Source of the DNA: DASRVA01 sp050732935
Lineage (GTDB): Bacteria > Gemmatimonadota > Gemmatimonadetes > JACCXV01 > JAHWKZ01
Assembly: GCA_050732935.1 (NCBI GenBank)
Contig: JBOHRW010000007.1
Location: forward strand, 1-51,932
Direction: 5' to 3'
Length of the DNA stretch: 51,932 nucleotides
Each line of letters starts with the position of its first letter. Position 1 is the stretch's first letter. This document shows positions 1-7,029 of this stretch, in pieces. Made by a program: the position numbers and the translations under genes. Below the pieces are notes generated by a model. That model saw only the letters and a list, made by a program, of their open reading frames with translations. It had not been told where the DNA came from and ran no database searches.

Positions 1-510
1 CTTCCCGACGGACGGGCGGAAACGTTCGGTCGGCGCTACCTCTTCGCCTCGCTCGATCGCAGCACCCTATATGTGCGCGTCCGGGCAGGCATCGCGATCA
101 CCCCCGACGTGGGCTTCGAGTTCTACGCCGAGCCGTTCGCGGCCAGCGGCCACTACGACGACTTCGGCGAGCTGGCCGCCGCCCGCAGCCGCGATCTGCG
201 GATCTACGGGGTCGCCGAGGGCACGTCGATCGAGGCGGTACCGGAGGACCTCTCCTACCAGGTCACAGACGGGGACCAGACCTTCATACTTGGTGACGGC
301 GACTTCGACTTCTGGTCGTACCGAAGCAACGCCGTCTTCCGCTGGGACTATGCCCAGGGCAGCACGCTATACCTCGTCTGGCAGCAGAACCGCCTGGCTC
401 AGCAGTTTCTCGGAGAGCAGGTCGGTCCGGAGGATTTGTTCGACGCGCTGACAGCGCCGGGGGAGGACATCCTGGCGGTGAAGGTCACGTTCCGGCTGGG
501 ATTCGACTAG
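1..510 (+). CDS. DUF5916 family protein, C-terminal part (5' end outside window)
   Basis: The reading frame is open from base 1 and ends at TAG 508-510, giving 169 residues of a C-terminus. Motifs such as EPFAASGHYDDFGELAAAR, YRSNAVFRWDYAQGSTLYLVWQQ and the final DILAVKVTFRLGFD are typical of the C-terminal beta-barrel-like half of DUF5916 proteins, which usually follow a carbohydrate-binding CBM9-like domain. These are large exported or outer-membrane proteins of unknown function. The last 26 bases overlap, on the opposite strand, the altered 3' end of an rfbC copy. Scraps of this same 3' end recur at 1260-1307, 2367-2610 and 4670-4759. Family assignment is from remembered motifs; function is unknown. 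Confidence 0.75.
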   Translation, partial: LPDGRAETFGRRYLFASLDRSTLYVRVRAGIAITPDVGFEFYAEPFAASGHYDDFGELAAARSRDLRIYGVAEGTSIEAVPEDLSYQVTDGDQTFILGDGDFDFWSYRSNAVFRWDYAQGSTLYLVWQQNRLAQQFLGEQVGPEDLFDALTAPGEDILAVKVTFRLGFD

Positions 511-1051
511 GCAGCTCGCCTCGCTCCGCCTCCTCCAACGTCGGCCACCCCGCATCCCGCTCGTTGACCACCGCCTCCTCCACCGGCCAGTCGATCGCGA
601 GCGTCGGATCGTCCCAACGCACACCCCGCTCCAGCTCCGGGGCATAGTATTCAGTGACCTTGTAAGTAAAGTACGCCGCGTCGCTCAGCACGCAGAAGCC
701 GTGCGCGTAGCCGGGGGGTACGTAGAGCTGATGGTGGTTCTCGCCGGACAGGCGCATCGAAACCCACCGGCCGAGGGTCGGCGACTCGGGATCGACATCG
801 GCGGCGACGTCGAAGACCTCGCCCTCGATCACCGATACGAGCTTTCCCTGGGGCCGCTCGATCTGATAATGAAGCCCCCGCAACACGCCACCGCGGGACC
901 TGGAGAGGTTGTCCTGGACGAAGCGCTCGGGGAGCCCGGCCTCGGCGTAGCGCCGTGACTGCCAGGTTTCCAGGAAGAAGCCTCGCTCGTCCCCGAAGAC
1001 CTTGGGTTCGAGAAGCAGGACACCGGGGAGGTCCAGCTCGGTGACGTTCAC
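485..1051 (-). CDS. rfbC: dTDP-4-dehydrorhamnose 3,5-epimerase, extra copy with altered C-terminus
   Basis: RmlC converts dTDP-4-keto-6-deoxyglucose to dTDP-4-keto-rhamnose in the cytoplasm. The 188-residue protein has the cupin motifs GVLRGLHYQ (catalytic His), FDVAADVDPES, YVPPGYAHGFCVLSD and the Tyr-rich YKVTEYYAPELERG. The start is GTG at 1051, overlapping the stop of the truncated rfbA fragment by 4 bp exactly as in the intact operon. By eye it is close to nine-tenths identical to the operon copy at 5454-6026, so it looks like a homologue from a related strain rather than a fresh duplication. The last residues (after GELP) are antisense to the DUF5916 3' end, so the natural C-terminus was replaced at the junction. 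It has no intact rfbA beside it and may or may not be expressed. Confidence 0.8.
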   Translation of the reverse strand: MNVTELDLPGVLLLEPKVFGDERGFFLETWQSRRYAEAGLPERFVQDNLSRSRGGVLRGLHYQIERPQGKLVSVIEGEVFDVAADVDPESPTLGRWVSMRLSGENHHQLYVPPGYAHGFCVLSDAAYFTYKVTEYYAPELERGVRWDDPTLAIDWPVEEAVVNERDAGWPTLEEAERGELPSRIPAGT

Positions 1052-1258
1052 GGTGCAGCCACCGTCGTGCGCTCGAAGCTGTCCGCCAGCCGGCGCAGGT
1101 ACAAGCCATAGCTGTTCCCCGGACTGAGGTCGGCGACCAGCTCGCGCAGCCGCCCGCCGTCGATCAACCCGAGGCGAAAGGCGATCTCCTCGACGCAGGC
1201 GATCTTGAGCCCCTGCCGCTCCTCGATCGTCTCGACGAAGTTGGCGGCCCGCATGAGC
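1048..1258 (-). pseudogene. rfbA: rfbA 3' fragment (glucose-1-phosphate thymidylyltransferase)
   Basis: This encodes only the last 68 or so residues of RmlA, from MRAANFVETIEERQGLKIAC to the C-terminus, nearly identical to the end of the intact RmlA at 6079-7029. Homology stops abruptly at about 1258, where the sequence switches to the opposite-strand 3' end of a DUF5916 gene. The nucleotidyltransferase core (GGSGTRLYPLT) is absent, so this cannot be a working enzyme. It still overlaps rfbC copy 1 by 4 bp, preserving the original operon geometry. Confidence 0.85.
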
Positions 1259-1259
1259 G

Positions 1260-1307
1260 GAGGACATCCTGGCGGTGAAGGTCACGTTCCGGCTGGGATT
1301 TGACTGA
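1260..1307 (+). pseudogene. DUF5916 3' end scrap, second unit
   Basis: The last 16 codons of a DUF5916 gene (EDILAVKVTFRLGFD, TGA at 1305-1307) are repeated here, almost base for base the same as 463-510. The fragment begins directly where the rfbA fragment ends, with only 1-2 bases of shared sequence at the join. It marks the left edge of the Phd/PIN cargo. Confidence 0.8.
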
Positions 1308-1333
1308 GAAGGTTGCCACTGTAGCGTTTTTGT

Positions 1334-1373
1334 AGCCTGACTGTTATCGTAGCGGCGACAGTCAGGCTTTTTT
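1334..1373 (+). terminator. Rho-independent-type hairpin upstream of the Phd/PIN pair
   Basis: A perfect 10-bp inverted repeat, agcctgactg (1334-1343) and cagtcaggct (1359-1368), is followed by TTTTT (1369-1373). This has terminator form for plus-strand transcription coming from DUF5916. It ends only 13 bases before the antitoxin start, so it could double as an operator for autoregulation; the sequence alone does not decide. Confidence 0.6.
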
Positions 1374-1386
1374 CTGGAGATGTTCG

Positions 1387-1677
1387 ATGCGGTGGATCAG
1401 CACGCGGGATCTGCGCAATACGCCCGGCAAGGTCCGAAAATGGCTGGCCGACGAGGACCTCGTCCTGACCTCGGGGGGGACGCCGGTGGCCTATATGGTG
1501 GGTATCGAAGGCGATGATCTGGAGGGCGTGCTTTCGCTGATGCGCCGTCTACGGGCGCAGCGCGCGCTCTCGCACATGCGCCGGGAAGCGGCGGAGGAGG
1601 GTCGCGACTCCATGCCGATCGAGGAGATTCAGTCCGAGGTGAGGAGGACGCGTCGCGAGCGGACCGCGCGGCGGTGA
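1387..1677 (+). CDS. Phd/YefM-type antitoxin
   Basis: This 96-residue protein begins with the typical Phd/YefM fold signature: RDLRNTPGKVRKWLADEDLVLTSGGTPVAYMVGI. That domain binds operator DNA as a dimer, and the charged C-terminal tail (EEIQSEVRRTRRERTARR) would wrap the toxin. GGAG at 1376-1379 is a good ribosome site. The stop overlaps the GTG of the following PIN gene by 4 bp, the normal antitoxin-first order. The pair lies between a DUF5916 3' scrap and an rfbC 3' fragment, so it is cargo of the junction array. Confident on family, inferred on function. Confidence 0.75.
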   Translation: MRWISTRDLRNTPGKVRKWLADEDLVLTSGGTPVAYMVGIEGDDLEGVLSLMRRLRAQRALSHMRREAAEEGRDSMPIEEIQSEVRRTRRERTARR

Positions 1678-2078
1678 GGGTCGTCCTGGACACGAACGTG
1701 CTCGTGTCCGGGCTCCTGAACCCTCATGGATCTCCCGGTCGTATCGTCGACGCGCTGCTCGCGTCGCAAGTTCGACCCCTCTTCGACGATCGAATCTTGC
1801 GCGAGTACCGCGAAATCCTTCCTCGACCAAAGTTCGGATTCGATATAGAGGACGTGGAACACTTCCTCGATTACCTGGAGACCGAGGGGGAGCCTGTTGT
1901 TGCAATTCCCCTCGACTTGTCTCTTCCAGATCCCGACGACATTCCGTTTCTCGAAGTAGCCAGCGCCGGGCGAGCGGACGCGCTCGTCACAGGGAACGAG
2001 GCTCACTTCAGGCCGAGCCGAGGAAGCCACAAAGTGAAGGTGATCACCCCGCCCGAATTCCTCGCGGAGCTGAAATAG
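1674..2078 (+). CDS. PIN-domain toxin (putative ribonuclease, COG1569-like)
   Basis: This 134-residue PIN protein starts MRVVLDTNVLVSGLLNPHGSPG, with the first catalytic Asp in LDTNV. It has an Asp-rich second site around LSLPDPDDIPFLEVASAGRADALVTGNEAHF, the third acidic cluster of PIN nucleases. Proteins of this type are annotated as putative toxin components, PIN family; they cleave RNA using Mg2+. The GTG start overlaps the antitoxin stop by 4 bp, implying translational coupling. All key acidic residues seem present, so the toxin is probably active. Its RNA target cannot be told from sequence. Confidence 0.75.
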   Translation: MRVVLDTNVLVSGLLNPHGSPGRIVDALLASQVRPLFDDRILREYREILPRPKFGFDIEDVEHFLDYLETEGEPVVAIPLDLSLPDPDDIPFLEVASAGRADALVTGNEAHFRPSRGSHKVKVITPPEFLAELK

Positions 2079-2090
2079 CGAGAGCCCTCG

Positions 2091-2366
2091 TCAGGGCCGA
2101 GAAAGAGCAGGCAGCTCCCCCCGCCGCGCCTCCTCGAGCGTCGGCCAGCCCGCGTCCCGCTCATTGACGACCGGCTCCTTCACCGGCCACTCGATCGCCA
2201 GCGTCGGATCGTCCGACCGCACGCCCCGCTCCAGCTCCGGCGCGTAGTACTCCGTGCACTTGTAGGCGAAGTAGGCAAAGTCGCTGAGGACGCAAAAGCC
2301 GAGCGCGTAGCCGGGCGGCACCTGGAGCTGCCGCATGTTGTCGCCTGAACAGTCTGGCCGAGACCC
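2091..2366 (-). pseudogene. rfbC: rfbC 3' fragment, unit 2
   Basis: About 80 C-terminal codons of RmlC remain, from roughly QLQVPPGYALGFCVLSDFAYF to DAGWPTLEEARRGELP, followed by a foreign tail ALSRP. Substitutions relative to the intact copy (PPGYAL for PPGYAH, VRSDD for VRWDD) suggest decay or a different source. The upstream half, including the catalytic His motif, is missing. At about 2366 the sequence switches to the DUF5916 gene on the opposite strand. The homologous block begins at GGCAGCTC (2110-2117), as in the other three units. Confidence 0.8.
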
Positions 2367-2610
2367 GGCGGCCACTACGACGACTTCGGCGAGCTGGCCG
2401 CGGCCCGCAGCCGCGATCTGCGCATCTACGGAGTCTATCCCGGGAGGTCGATTGAGGCCCATCCGGATCTCACATACCAGCTTACGACAGTGACCACACT
2501 TTCATTCTCGGTGATGGTGACTTCTGGTCCTATCGCAGCAACCCGTCTTCCGCTGGGAGTACGCCCAGGGCAGCACGCTATACCTCGTCTGGCAGCAGAA
2601 CCGCCTGGCG
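2367..2610 (+). pseudogene. DUF5916 internal fragment, unit 3, frameshifted
   Basis: Translation gives GHYDDFGELAAARSRDLRIYGV, then after small indels FILGDGDFWSYRSN and EYAQGSTLYLVWQQNRLA. This matches residues near 50-135 of the DUF5916 fragment at the window start. At least one frameshift and a short deletion (the FDF repeat) are visible, and the true 3' end is missing. The homology ends near 2608, just before the promoter of the AbiE-type pair. It is a dead remnant marking the left edge of cargo 2. Confidence 0.8.
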
Positions 2611-2629
2611 ATTGTCCTGAGCCGGGGCA

Positions 2630-2658
2630 TTGACAAGTGTTGCATGAAATGCTATCGT
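2630..2658 (+). promoter_or_regulatory. Sigma70-type promoter of the AbiE-like pair
   Basis: TTGACA (2630-2635) and TATCGT (2653-2658) are separated by exactly 17 bases. The -35 is a full consensus match and the -10 matches at four of six positions. Transcription would start near 2665-2667, at or next to the ATG at 2667, so the message may be leaderless. The promoter sits immediately downstream of the DUF5916 scrap and so belongs to the cargo. Confidence 0.6.
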
Positions 2659-2666
2659 TGCTCATT

Positions 2667-3737
2667 ATGCGCAACACACTGGTATCAGACAACAGTGTTA
2701 TCCGCGCGGTAGATGGTATCAGATCGCGGCTACCACAAGGCTGGAAAGTAACGCTTACGAACAGGGAACCTCGGCTGACCGACTATCGGGCGGACGGTTT
2801 GATGCAAATCAGTGCGCCGGATGGCAGTCGTGCCCTTCTCTTGGTCGAGGCCAAGAAACAGCTTACAGCCCAGCTAGCAGCGGATTTGGGTCCTCGCCTC
2901 GCCGCCGCAGCCGCGGAAGCCAGGGTGGGCGGTGCCCTCTTGATTACCCGCTTTGCAAGTCCATTGACAAGAGACCGACTCCGCCAAGCCGGGATTTCGT
3001 ACTACGACCTGACCGGGAACGCCCGGATCACTCTCGATCGCCCGGCCGTTCTGATTGAAACGCAAGGGGACGACAAAGACCCGAATCCTCCACGTCGACC
3101 CGTTAAGTCTTTAAAGGGGGCGAAAGCAGGTCGCCTTATCCGCGCGCTGTGCGACTGGCGTCCCCCTGTTGGGGTCCGTCAACTGGCACGCCGAGCAGGA
3201 GTCGACCCAGGCTATACGACCCGTGTTCTCAGCCTCCTCGAGGAGGACGACGTCATCCGGCGGGATTCCAGCGGCAAGGTCACGGAGGTGAGATGGCAGG
3301 ATCTCCTGCGGCGATGGGCTCAGGACTACCAGGTAGTAAAGTCCAACCTAACCGTTAGCTATCTGGCCCCCCGCGGCCTGGATGCTTTCATCGCGGGATT
3401 GCGAAGCTATGATGGCCGGTGGGCGCTGACTGGGTCGCTAGCTGTGCCCGCTGCCGCGTCTATCGCCCCGGCGCGCGTCGCGACCTGCTACGCTAATGAC
3501 CCAACGGGCGCAGCGAAGACGCTGGATCTGCGTCAAACAGACAGTAGCGCCAACGTTCTTCTGCTTGAGCCGTTCGACAAGGTTGTATGGGAACGTACTC
3601 GCAGCGAAGCGGGGTTAGCCTACGTCGCTGTCAGCCAGTGCGTCGTGGATCTCCTGACTGGCACCGGTCGTGAGCCTTCTCAGGGAGAATCTGTCCTGAC
3701 ATGGATGGCGGAGAATGAAGATGCCTGGCGAGCGTGA
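2667..3737 (+). CDS. AbiEi-family-like antitoxin / transcriptional regulator
   Basis: This 356-residue protein begins MRNTLVSDNSVIRAVDGIRS. Residues about 40-140 resemble a restriction-endonuclease-like fold (ADGLMQI, LLLVEAKKQL). A winged-helix segment follows (VGVRQLARRAGVDPGYTTRVL, SLLEEDDVI), then an AbiEi-type C-terminal domain. Such proteins are encoded upstream of AbiEii-type nucleotidyltransferase toxins and repress the pair, a type IV toxin-antitoxin arrangement. The ATG at 2667 was chosen because an upstream ATG at 2637 would lie inside the promoter spacer. The 3' end overlaps the next gene by 23 bp. Family assignment is by motif and neighbour. Antiphage activity is inference. Confidence 0.65.
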   Translation: MRNTLVSDNSVIRAVDGIRSRLPQGWKVTLTNREPRLTDYRADGLMQISAPDGSRALLLVEAKKQLTAQLAADLGPRLAAAAAEARVGGALLITRFASPLTRDRLRQAGISYYDLTGNARITLDRPAVLIETQGDDKDPNPPRRPVKSLKGAKAGRLIRALCDWRPPVGVRQLARRAGVDPGYTTRVLSLLEEDDVIRRDSSGKVTEVRWQDLLRRWAQDYQVVKSNLTVSYLAPRGLDAFIAGLRSYDGRWALTGSLAVPAAASIAPARVATCYANDPTGAAKTLDLRQTDSSANVLLLEPFDKVVWERTRSEAGLAYVAVSQCVVDLLTGTGREPSQGESVLTWMAENEDAWRA

Positions 3738-4548
3738 CCCGCTTTATGTTGCCGCTCGGCGAGTTCTGCTGGACGCGCTTCAGGCCCTGCGGGACCACCT
3801 CGACGCCCTTGTCCTTGTCGGCGCGCAGGCCGTATACGTACACGCGGGCGAAACCGATCTCGCGGTCGCGGCATACACAACCGATGGCGACTTGGCGATT
3901 GACTCCACTTGTCTCGGCCCCGAGCCACTCATTGAGACGGCGCTTGCTAACGCTGGCTTCGCCCAGAAGACCAATGCCGTCGGGATCTGGCATCGCTCGG
4001 TCGACGCCAGAGGTGGCCAACACGATGTCGCTGTGGACTTACTCGTCCCGGAATCCCTGGGAGGTCGCGGGCGCCGAGGGGCCCGGATTCCGCCGCATGG
4101 GCCGCATGTCGCGCGAAAGGTAGTGGGACTTGAAGCGGCGCTGGTGGACAAGGATCTCAGGGAGATCACCGCCCTGGACCCGCTCGACAATCGTCGATTT
4201 GAAATCGCAGTCGCTGGACCAGCCGGCTTGTTGGTGGCAAAGATTCATAAGATCCGCGAGCGGCTTGATGAACCCGATCGCCTAAGTGATAAAGACGCGC
4301 TCGATGTCTATCGACTTCTCCGCAGTGTCCCAACAGACGAGCTTGCGCATCGCATGTTGGTCCTCCAAGAAACCGACCTGTCCCATGGCGTAACCGCTTT
4401 CGCCATCGAGGGGCTCTCTACGCTCTTCGACTCTCCTCGGGCGCAGGGATGCATCATGGCAGCACGCGCTGCCGAGCCAATCGCCGATGGAGAGACGCTG
4501 GCCGCATCGCTCGCTGTCTTGACGGAGGACCTTCTCGAAGTGCTGTGA
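3715..4548 (+). CDS. AbiEii/AbiGii-family-like nucleotidyltransferase toxin
   Basis: This 277-residue protein has the nucleotidyltransferase core LVLVGAQAVYVHAG followed by TTDGDLAID, where the spaced Asp residues would bind metal. A further conserved segment KIHKIRERLDEPDRLSDKDALDVYRLLR is typical of AbiEii-like enzymes. Members transfer nucleotides to tRNA acceptor ends or other targets and arrest growth when released from AbiEi. The ATG at 3715 overlaps the regulator gene; an ATG two codons later at 3721 is equally possible. It is the second gene of cargo 2; about 70 unremarkable bases separate it from the next rfbC scrap. Catalytic residues appear intact. Confidence 0.7.
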   Translation: MKMPGERDPLYVAARRVLLDALQALRDHLDALVLVGAQAVYVHAGETDLAVAAYTTDGDLAIDSTCLGPEPLIETALANAGFAQKTNAVGIWHRSVDARGGQHDVAVDLLVPESLGGRGRRGARIPPHGPHVARKVVGLEAALVDKDLREITALDPLDNRRFEIAVAGPAGLLVAKIHKIRERLDEPDRLSDKDALDVYRLLRSVPTDELAHRMLVLQETDLSHGVTAFAIEGLSTLFDSPRAQGCIMAARAAEPIADGETLAASLAVLTEDLLEVL

Positions 4549-4620
4549 ATTACGAAGAGCGCTGGTCGATCAGGGATGCGAAATCGGTCGGGTTTCCCTT
4601 CTCGATTTCGATAGACAATA

Positions 4621-4669
4621 GGCAGCTCCCCCCCCCGGCCTCCTCCAAGGTCGGCCAGCCCGCATCCAG
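4621..4669 (-). pseudogene. rfbC: rfbC 3' scrap, unit 3
   Basis: Only about 16 codons of RmlC remain (DAGWPTLEEAGGGS on the minus strand), starting at the shared boundary GGCAGCTC (4621-4628). The fragment ends at about 4669, where DUF5916 sequence on the plus strand resumes. It is too short to function and is the right edge of cargo 2. Confidence 0.75.
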
Positions 4670-4759
4670 GTAGGTCCGGAGGATCTGTTCGACGCGCTGA
4701 CAGCGCCGGGGGAGGACATCCTGGCGGTGAAGCTGTCCTTCAGGCTGGGTTTCGACTGA
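4670..4759 (+). pseudogene. DUF5916 3' scrap, unit 4
   Basis: The translation VGPEDLFDALTAPGEDIL followed by AVKLSFRLGFD and TGA 4757-4759 repeats the last 29 codons of the DUF5916 gene at the window start, with a few substitutions (KLSF for KVTF). It lies directly after the short rfbC scrap and is the left edge of the RelBE cargo. Confidence 0.8.
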
Positions 4760-4874
4760 GGATTTTCCCTCCTGCAAGCAGGTCGGGGAGTACCACCCGT
4801 TAGGGGGCGTGCATTATCTTGCTCAGGTTTCTTAGTGGAAGCTTCACTCAGATTGAAACGGGTGCGGAGGGAAG

Positions 4875-5057
4875 ATGGGCAGCATCAAGGAAGATGCGCA
4901 ACTCTTGATCGAGCAGCTACCCGAGGACGCCACCTGGGACGATCTCATGTACGAGATCTATGTGCGCAAGTTGATCGAGTCCGGTCTGGCTGACAGCGAG
5001 GCGGGGCGAACCATCCCTTTGGAGGAAGTGCGCAAGAGCTTCGGGCTCGAACCGTGA
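4875..5057 (+). CDS. RelB-like small antitoxin
   Basis: This 60-residue acidic protein (SIKEDAQLLIEQLPEDATWD, then YEIYVRKLIESGLADSEAGR) has the look of small antitoxins that precede RelE/ParE toxins. A strong GGAGG at 4866-4870 precedes the ATG. The toxin gene starts one base after its stop. Such proteins bind the toxin through an extended C-terminal segment and repress their operon. The downstream toxin is frameshifted, so this antitoxin may now have no partner. I recognise the arrangement more than the exact family. Confidence 0.6.
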   Translation: MGSIKEDAQLLIEQLPEDATWDDLMYEIYVRKLIESGLADSEAGRTIPLEEVRKSFGLEP

Positions 5058-5058
5058 A

Positions 5059-5357
5059 GTGAACGTCCACTGGACCGAGAGCGCACTCAGGCACCTCTCG
5101 GCCATCCACGACTACATCTCCCAAGACTCGCCCATCTACGCCCGCGACTTCGTCGACCGGATCACTTCCCGCTCCAAACAGATCGCTGACTTTCCCGTTC
5201 GGGAAGAATGGTGCCTGAGTACAAGCACGAGGACGTGCGTGAAGTCATCGAAGGGGCCTACCGTATTGTTTATCTCATCCTCGAGAGCCGCGTGGACGTA
5301 GTTGTCGTCATCCACGGCGCCCGAACGCTCCCGTCCGATCTTGTGCGAGATCGCTGA
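5059..5357 (+). pseudogene. RelE/ParE-type toxin, one-base frameshift
   Basis: The N-terminal half reads VNVHWTESALRHLSAIHDYI and RDFVDRITSRSKQIADFP, clearly RelE/ParE. The expected continuation RSGRMVPEYKHEDVREVIEG and YRIVYLILESRVDVVVVIHG is present but in another frame. One C missing from the CCC run at 5194-5196 restores the whole protein to a TGA at 5355-5357. The original product would be about 99 residues. The frameshift could be real inactivation or a homopolymer sequencing error. It is the cargo of unit 4, in an operon with the RelB-like gene. Confidence 0.7.
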
Positions 5358-5453
5358 GGGAAGGGCTGCACCGAGCGGTCCTCGCGGTCAGCGCGTCACG
5401 GTTTTCCGTGCAAACCGGCGTGTGGAGATGGGGATCCCGGCGTGGGCCTGTCG

Positions 5454-6026
5454 CTAGCGGTGGGCGCCGATGGCTGATCGCCTCGGCAGCTCCTCCCGCC
5501 CCGCCTCCTCCAAGGTCGGCCACCCCGCATCCCGCTCATTGACGACCGGCTCCTCAACCGGCCACTCGATCGCCAGCGTCGGATCGTCCCACCGCACGCC
5601 CCGCTCCAGCTCCGGCGCGTAGTACTCCGTGCACTTGTACGTGAAGTAGGCAAAGTCGCTGAGGACGCAAAAGCCGTGCGCGTAGCCGGGCGGCACGTAG
5701 AGCTGCCGCTTGTTGTCGCCGGAGAGCCGGGCTCCGACCCAGCAGCAGAATGTCTCGGAGTCGGGGTCGACGTCGGCGGCGACATCGAAGACCTCGCCTT
5801 CGATCACCGACACGAGCTTCCCCTGCGGCCGCTGAATCTGATAGTGGAGGCCCCGCAACACGCCGTGGCGCGACTTCGAGAGGTTGTCCTGGACGAATCG
5901 CTCGGGAAGCCCGGCCTCGGCGTAGCGCCGCAAGTGGTAGGTCTCCAGGAAGAAGCCGCGCTCGTCGCCGAAGACCCTGGGCTCGAGGAGGAGGACCCCC
6001 GGCAGCTCGAGCTCGGTGACGTTCAC
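5454..6026 (-). CDS. rfbC: dTDP-4-dehydrorhamnose 3,5-epimerase
   Basis: This is the operon copy of RmlC, 190 residues, third step of dTDP-L-rhamnose synthesis in the cytoplasm. The cupin motifs are complete: GVLRGLHYQIQRPQGKL with the catalytic His, FDVAADVDPDS, YVPPGYAHGFCVLSD and YKCTEYYAPELERGVRWDD. GTG at 6026 is the start; it lies 52 bases downstream of the rfbA stop, unlike copy 1 where the genes overlap. The C-terminal tail after ELP (RRSAIGAHR) differs from every other copy because the shared block begins at GGCAGCTC (5485-5492). It is the last gene of the rfbDBAC operon. Confidence 0.9.
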   Translation of the reverse strand: MNVTELELPGVLLLEPRVFGDERGFFLETYHLRRYAEAGLPERFVQDNLSKSRHGVLRGLHYQIQRPQGKLVSVIEGEVFDVAADVDPDSETFCCWVGARLSGDNKRQLYVPPGYAHGFCVLSDFAYFTYKCTEYYAPELERGVRWDDPTLAIEWPVEEPVVNERDAGWPTLEEAGREELPRRSAIGAHR

Positions 6027-6078
6027 GGCGCCTCGCCCCTACCGCGGCCCACCGCACGCTTCACGGCGTCCCCGACCG

Positions 6079-7029
6079 TCACTGCGCCGCCACCGCTGCC
6101 CGCTCATACCCGTCCGCCAGCCGGCGCAGGTACTGCCCATAGGTGTTGCCGGGACTGAGATCGGTGACCAGCTCCCGCAGCCTGCCGCCATCGATCAATC
6201 CCAGGCGGAACGCGATCTCCTCGACGCAGGCGATCTTGAGCCCCTGCCGTTCCTCGATCGTCTCGACGAAGTTGGCGGCCCGCATGAGCGAATCCGGGGT
6301 GCCGGTGTCCAGCCACGCGATGCCGCGGCCCAGCTTCTCGACGGTCAGATCCCCTCGGTCCAGGTACACGTTGTTGACGTCCGTGATCTCGAGCTCGCCG
6401 CGCCCCGAGGGGCGGAGCGAGCGAGTGATGTCGACCACCTTCGAGTCGTAGAAGTACAGGCCGGTGACGGCGTAGCTCGAAGGCGGGTCGGCCGGCTTCT
6501 CCAGGATGTCGACGACCCGATCCTCGTCATCGAAGACCACCACCCCGTAGCGCTCGGGATCCCGAACCCAGTAGCCGAAGACGGTGGCGCCGGAATCCCG
6601 CGCCGTCGCCCGGCGCAGGGAGTCCACCAGTCCGTGCCCGTAGAAGATGTTGTCGCCGAGGATCAGCGTGACGGGACGGTCCTCGATGAACTCCTCGCCG
6701 ATCAGGAACGCCTGGGCGATCCCCTCGGGCCGGGGCTGCTCGGCGTAGGCGAAGCGGAGCCCCCACTGCTCGCCGGTTCCCAGCAGCTTCCGGAACAGCG
6801 GCAGGTCCTCGGGCGTCGAGATGACGAGGATCTCCCGGATCCCGCTCAGCATGAGGATCGACAGCGCGTAGTAGACCATCGGCTTGTCGTAGACGGGGAT
6901 GAGCTGCTTGCTGATCGCCTGGGTCAGCGGGTAGAGCCGCGTCCCGGAGCCGCCGGCCAGGATGATCCCCCGGCGGTCGGTAGCCGGGCGCTCGATGCGG
7001 AAGCCGTACGGATAGTGGCTATCGAGCAT
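6079..7029 (-). CDS. rfbA: Glucose-1-phosphate thymidylyltransferase
   Basis: RmlA joins dTTP and glucose-1-phosphate to give dTDP-glucose. The 316-residue protein has the nucleotide-binding loop GIILAGGSGTRLYPLT, followed by KQLIPVYDKPMVYYALS and the LILGDNIFYGHG metal site, plus the C-terminal helices AANFVETIEERQG. ATG at 7029 gives a 20-residue extension ahead of GIILAGG compared with most RmlA proteins; it overlaps the end of rfbB by 11 bp. The gene is in an rfbD-rfbB-rfbA-rfbC operon. Its last 70 or so codons are duplicated at 1048-1258. Confidence 0.92.
   Translation of the reverse strand: MLDSHYPYGFRIERPATDRRGIILAGGSGTRLYPLTQAISKQLIPVYDKPMVYYALSILMLSGIREILVISTPEDLPLFRKLLGTGEQWGLRFAYAEQPRPEGIAQAFLIGEEFIEDRPVTLILGDNIFYGHGLVDSLRRATARDSGATVFGYWVRDPERYGVVVFDDEDRVVDILEKPADPPSSYAVTGLYFYDSKVVDITRSLRPSGRGELEITDVNNVYLDRGDLTVEKLGRGIAWLDTGTPDSLMRAANFVETIEERQGLKIACVEEIAFRLGLIDGGRLRELVTDLSPGNTYGQYLRRLADGYERAAVAAQ

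Noticed and set aside
1334..1373. The hairpin before the Phd/PIN pair as a recombination attC-like site of an integron
   Set aside because: It is a simple 10-bp stem with a T-run and has no counterpart at the other cargo junctions, so a terminator is the simpler reading.
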